DNA of 64,000 bases from Prunus persica (lineage: Eukaryota > Streptophyta > Magnoliopsida > Rosales > Rosaceae): positions 3,895,471-3,959,470 of the forward strand of contig NC_034016.1 of NCBI RefSeq assembly GCF_000346465.2, read 5' to 3'. Position numbers and translations under genes: made by a program. Position 1 is the first letter of the stretch, and each line of letters begins with the position of its first letter. The notes below the pieces were generated by a model that was given only the letters and a program-made list of their open reading frames with translations, was not told where the DNA came from and did not search any database. Shown in pieces: positions 61,144 through 64,000 of the stretch.

Positions 61144-61696
61144 TGTGGGAACCTAATTAAACCAAAACCCTAGGTCAATTAATTAGGCCAATCAATTTGG
61201 GAATTATTTGACCTAATTAGGAGTTACCTAACCTAATTGGGAATTACCTAATCAAATTGGGGGTTACTTGATCCCCAATTTAATTAGGGATTCGGTTCAT
61301 CCATAATCCCTAAATGCACCAACCCCACCAACCACACCAACCACACCAACTACACCAACCCCACCTACCTCTCCAAAGGCCACTATAAATACCTGGTTAC
61401 GCCCAAGGATGAGGTACGTCTAAATTCCTACTAAAACTCTGCAGAAATTATTTCTCAAAAACCCTAGCCACCTCCTCTCTTTCTCTCTCTCACACAAGGC
61501 TCCGGCCACCACACACGGCTCCGGCCACCCGGTTTTCCTTGAATTACCCTACCTAACTTAGGCATCGGAGGGCCTTTGGCCAACACCCCTCGGGTGTGGT
61601 CCTTTTACTCCGATCTGTTTTGCAGAGAGAAAGAGAGGCAGAGAAGACGAAGGAATCTTGAGCGAATATTCTCCCGTGAGATTATTTGCACAAACA
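61144..61696 (+). repeat. TE2 right LTR
   Basis: Same length as the left copy. The four differences seen are in the CCAAC repeat zone, near GGTTACGC, in CACCCCTCGGG and in TGCAGAGAG. Preceded by AGAAGCTAGGGGGCATT (polypurine tract) and followed by AGAAG. Confidence 0.92.
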
Positions 61697-64000
61697 AGAA
61701 GCATACACTAGAGAAGATAACTTTCAGTTTCAGGCTGCATAGACAAACGTAACCAAAAAGAGAAGCATGCACTAGATAAGATACAACTTTCAGGCTGGAT
61801 ATACAAACCTCCCAGAAATTCCATAATTGATTATGCAAGCAACTCCAGAATGGTAAAGAGCAAAGGTTTGGCTGCCCATTGAAAGCCTCATAACTGACAC
61901 CAATTTTATTGCATTCAACACCATCTAAAGAAAACCTTTCTCTAGCAGCATCCACATAGAAAAGTTCCTCCCCAAGTTCTGGGGTTGACCAGGACCTCCC
62001 TTCCACAAAAGGAAAAGGAAACTCTCAGCAATAGAGGAAAATAACAAATACTGCATGGGTGTTTATAAAGAAAAATTAACCGATCAGCTTGATCTTTTAT
62101 AGTAACTTTAATATTATCATAGTCTCATAGCAGATGCTTGGAAGAATCACACTTATTTAAATACAAATGCAAACCAATGAGTGATATTGGAACCTCAGAC
62201 CAACACAACCATCCAAACATAGTGCAAATATTGTAGTAAACTTTTGACCTATTACATTCTCTTTTGCAAAACCATTAGCATACAGAATAGCCGTGACTAA
62301 TGACTTCCCGTAAGAAATACATAGTTCAAAGGACATATGCCAATGGTACTAACTGAAATTACATTGATGGAGCATGCATACCTGCTTCGGAATTACAAGG
62401 TAGAAATCCTCAAATGATGGTATATTTGTGTATCCAACAAAATCTCCAATAAGATTAACTGGTAAAAAATTATCATTGGATATCGCTGTTCTATTCTCAA
62501 CCAACAAGCACTTCCTGGTGGCAAATAAAGTATTTGCTTTTCCTTTCATCAACTTATCAACTAACAAAATAAAGTCTCAAATTCAATACTTCGAGATGGC
62601 AAGAGGCATTGTGCAAGTAAAATTTAAAAAAATGTAAACATGCTAAAATGCACTTACACACATTTCCACATGATGAAGGTACCCGCCGCTGAGGCCCACA
62701 AGGACAGCAGATTGGCTACGCAGAACACCACAGAAAAAATGGAATAAAATAATACATCACAGCACAAACTGATTAAAAAAAATCTATGATAAATAATAAC
62801 TGTTTCGCATCAGTAGACTACTGAACATATAACTTTGGACATTTTCAACATCAATTCAAGAAAAGCAATATACTAATAAATTGTGAGTGACCTTAGAACA
62901 TAAGCTAAATAGCAATAGAAGTGTAAGTAATCAGAGAAAATAACCATATGCAATCAACCAACAACTGACCCTATAAGAAACAGTGACCACTGATTGAGAG
63001 CTAACTTTGCTGCACACTCAATAAATAGAGATTGAGAAAAATTTTTGCCACATCAAAAGCATTGACTATGAGGAAATTCATCAACTCGATTACAGCAGAT
63101 TTGAATATGAAAATGATGGGTAAGTTTCATGAGATTTCACACATATCCAAGCATCACATGACACCATGCATCTGTCAAAGATAAACAAATTCGTTCAAAG
63201 AACAATTGACTGAAACCGTGGCGAATACTTTATTCAAGTTCTAGGGTTTGAATAGTAAATGATGTTTTACCATGCATAATGCAACTAAAATCACAAATAA
63301 ACTTTTAGGAAACAAATAAATAAACTGCTATCAAAGACTCAAAAGTTCTACTTGTACAAAAAGAGAATGATAACTCTGGAAGTACATATACTCAAGATTG
63401 TAGAAATGCCACCTCAGTGTGCTCAATAATGTGACTGTTTTCATCTCGTAACCTACTGAAAATGCAACAGAAGTCCACTGGTCATTTTTATAAACATGGT
63501 AAAGAATATGATGTTTGTCTATGAGTGCAAAATACACCCCTCTCTAAATGAAAGACTTTTTTTTTTTTCTCAGCACGTTAGTTAATGAAACTAAATTTAA
63601 ACAGATAATTAAAATAAGGCTACTGCAGCTACTTCCAGAAACACACTTCTGACATCATTCACCACAATAAGATTAGGGTTAAATTTGAGTTCCATAATAT
63701 CGAAATTGAAGAGGTTGTTTCTTGCATATATTGAACATCAAAAATCTACCATATATGATGAAGGTCTTGAACCTTCCTTCACACCAAGTCTTCATGTAAC
63801 TAAGTGTCCAACTAAGCATTCAAAAATCTTAAGTGACCAAACCGATAATTTTTTTTAATAGGTTCTATCTATACAAAATAAGTACATTTCTAGTGATCTT
63901 TTTGACATCTAAGCACCGTAAAACAAATATAATGTCCTTTACTTGGTAAGATAAACATAAGAATCTACCTCACAATGAAAATTTCTAAAACCACACTTTG
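61697..64000. other. HAP2 5'-side introns and unassigned upstream DNA
   Basis: Outside the exons at 61809-61999, 62382-62560 and 62658-62715 I see AT-rich non-coding DNA. From 62716 to 64000 no HAP2 exon could be recognised on the minus strand, and no other gene. Either a long intron lies here or the 5' end is lost. Confidence 0.5.
61809..62715 (-). pseudogene. HAP2: HAP2 5'-most visible exons (three, damaged)
   Basis: Exon 62715-62658 encodes PICCPCGPQRRVPSSCGNV and joins in phase to an exon starting at 62560 (FDKLMKGKANT). That exon is cut after 31 bp and runs directly into the tail of the next intron and the exon 62514-62382 (EVLVG... to DFYLVIPKQ), which itself lacks 2 nt relative to its expected 135. 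Exon 61999-61809 is 191 bp, where 195 would keep phase; the frame breaks at an AGAGAAAGG run. About 35 residues of the ectodomain are gone. No further exon could be found up to 64000. Confidence 0.8.

Larger units (their letters stand above)
52496..61696 (+). mobile_element. TE2: younger, internally deleted Tat-lineage retrotransposon, 9.2 kb
   Basis: Bounded by two 553-bp LTRs (52496-53048 and 61144-61696) and by a 5-bp duplication AGAAG (52491-52495 and 61697-61701). Internal order as in TE1: gag-protease, UAG, pol, about 97-bp array, antisense ORF, polypurine tract. By eye the LTRs differ at only four positions, far fewer than in TE1. The gag-protease frame and RT are intact, but most of RNase H, the second RNase H and nearly all integrase are deleted, as is the 5' half of the antisense gene. 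It therefore needs integrase from another copy. It lies antisense in a HAP2 intron, 1.4 kb from TE1. Confidence 0.92.
37024..62715 (-). pseudogene. HAP2: HAP2/GCS1 gamete fusogen, interrupted and mutated copy; 5' end beyond the window
   Basis: HAP2 (GCS1) is the membrane fusogen of male gametes that merges sperm and egg membranes. Twelve exons can be traced from 62715 down to 37024. Recognisable parts include PICCPCGPQRRVPSSCGN, NLIGDFVGYTNIPSFEDFY, LDGVECNKIGV, CLHNQLWNF, GRFERINQHP, FKLYPATDQAAKYVC, RAECQFST, the transmembrane exon and a His-rich tail. Lesions: a deletion fusing one exon start to the next exon's acceptor (about 62515-62530); a 2-nt loss near 62500; a 4-nt loss in an AG run near 61940; no GT donor at 51135, where TE1 is inserted; one extra G at the acceptor of the 38541 exon. 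Two retrotransposons fill two introns. The N-terminal exons are not in the window. Probably a decayed duplicate, because the gene is normally essential for fertilisation. Confidence 0.85.

Noticed and set aside
63331..63537. Upstream HAP2 exon
   Set aside because: The translated sequence does not resemble the HAP2 N-terminal region and lacks suitable splice borders.

Overview
This is eudicot nuclear DNA: intron-containing genes with GT-AG junctions, AT-rich spacers, plant receptor-like and CDK-like kinases, plant Ty3/gypsy elements and MITEs. A woody dicot, perhaps Rosaceae, is my guess from general feel only; nothing in the window proves the family.

Layout. 1-6,600: sparse DNA with one small DUF3511 gene (3,294-3,560), a hAT-like MITE and two abutting MITEs of one family. 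6,869-12,405: decayed L1-type LINE on the minus strand. 12,750-13,630: non-autonomous hAT element (8-bp target duplication) with a CACTA-like end nested inside. 14,751-20,187: nearly complete but mutated L1-type LINE on the plus strand, with poly(A) and target duplication. About 20,812: tRNA-type SINE head. 21,102-23,809: 2.7-kb solo LTR (TSD CCAAC). 24,198-27,254: clean seven-exon cysteine-rich receptor-like kinase (CRK), 662 aa. 29,184-32,909: clean seven-exon CDK-like kinase with an N-myristoylation-type start. 34,616-35,097: Tourist-like MITE. 35,343-35,755: CYP87A-like P450 relic.

From 37,024 to beyond 62,715 lies, on the minus strand, the gamete fusogen gene HAP2/GCS1. Twelve exons can be traced, but this copy carries several independent lesions: a deletion fusing two exons, a 2-nt loss, a 4-nt loss, a missing splice donor at a transposon insertion point and an extra base at an acceptor. 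I read it as a pseudogene. Two related Tat-type Ty3/gypsy retrotransposons sit in two of its introns, both antisense to it: TE1 (38,982-51,131, TSD GTATC) and TE2 (52,496-61,696, TSD AGAAG).

The most interesting material is in TE1/TE2. In both, gag-protease and pol lie in one reading frame separated by a single UAG followed by CAA UUA, the tobamovirus-type leaky-stop context. Downstream of pol is a tandem array of about 97-bp units, each able to fold as a nested hairpin, lying exactly between pol (plus) and a convergent antisense gene (minus) that resembles the Transposase_28 family and contains a small intron. TE1 has all domains but many stop codons, mostly C-to-T type. TE2 is younger by LTR comparison, keeps an intact 1,009-codon gag-protease frame and RT, but lost RNase H/integrase through a deletion with an inverted 22-bp filler and lost the 5' half of the antisense gene.
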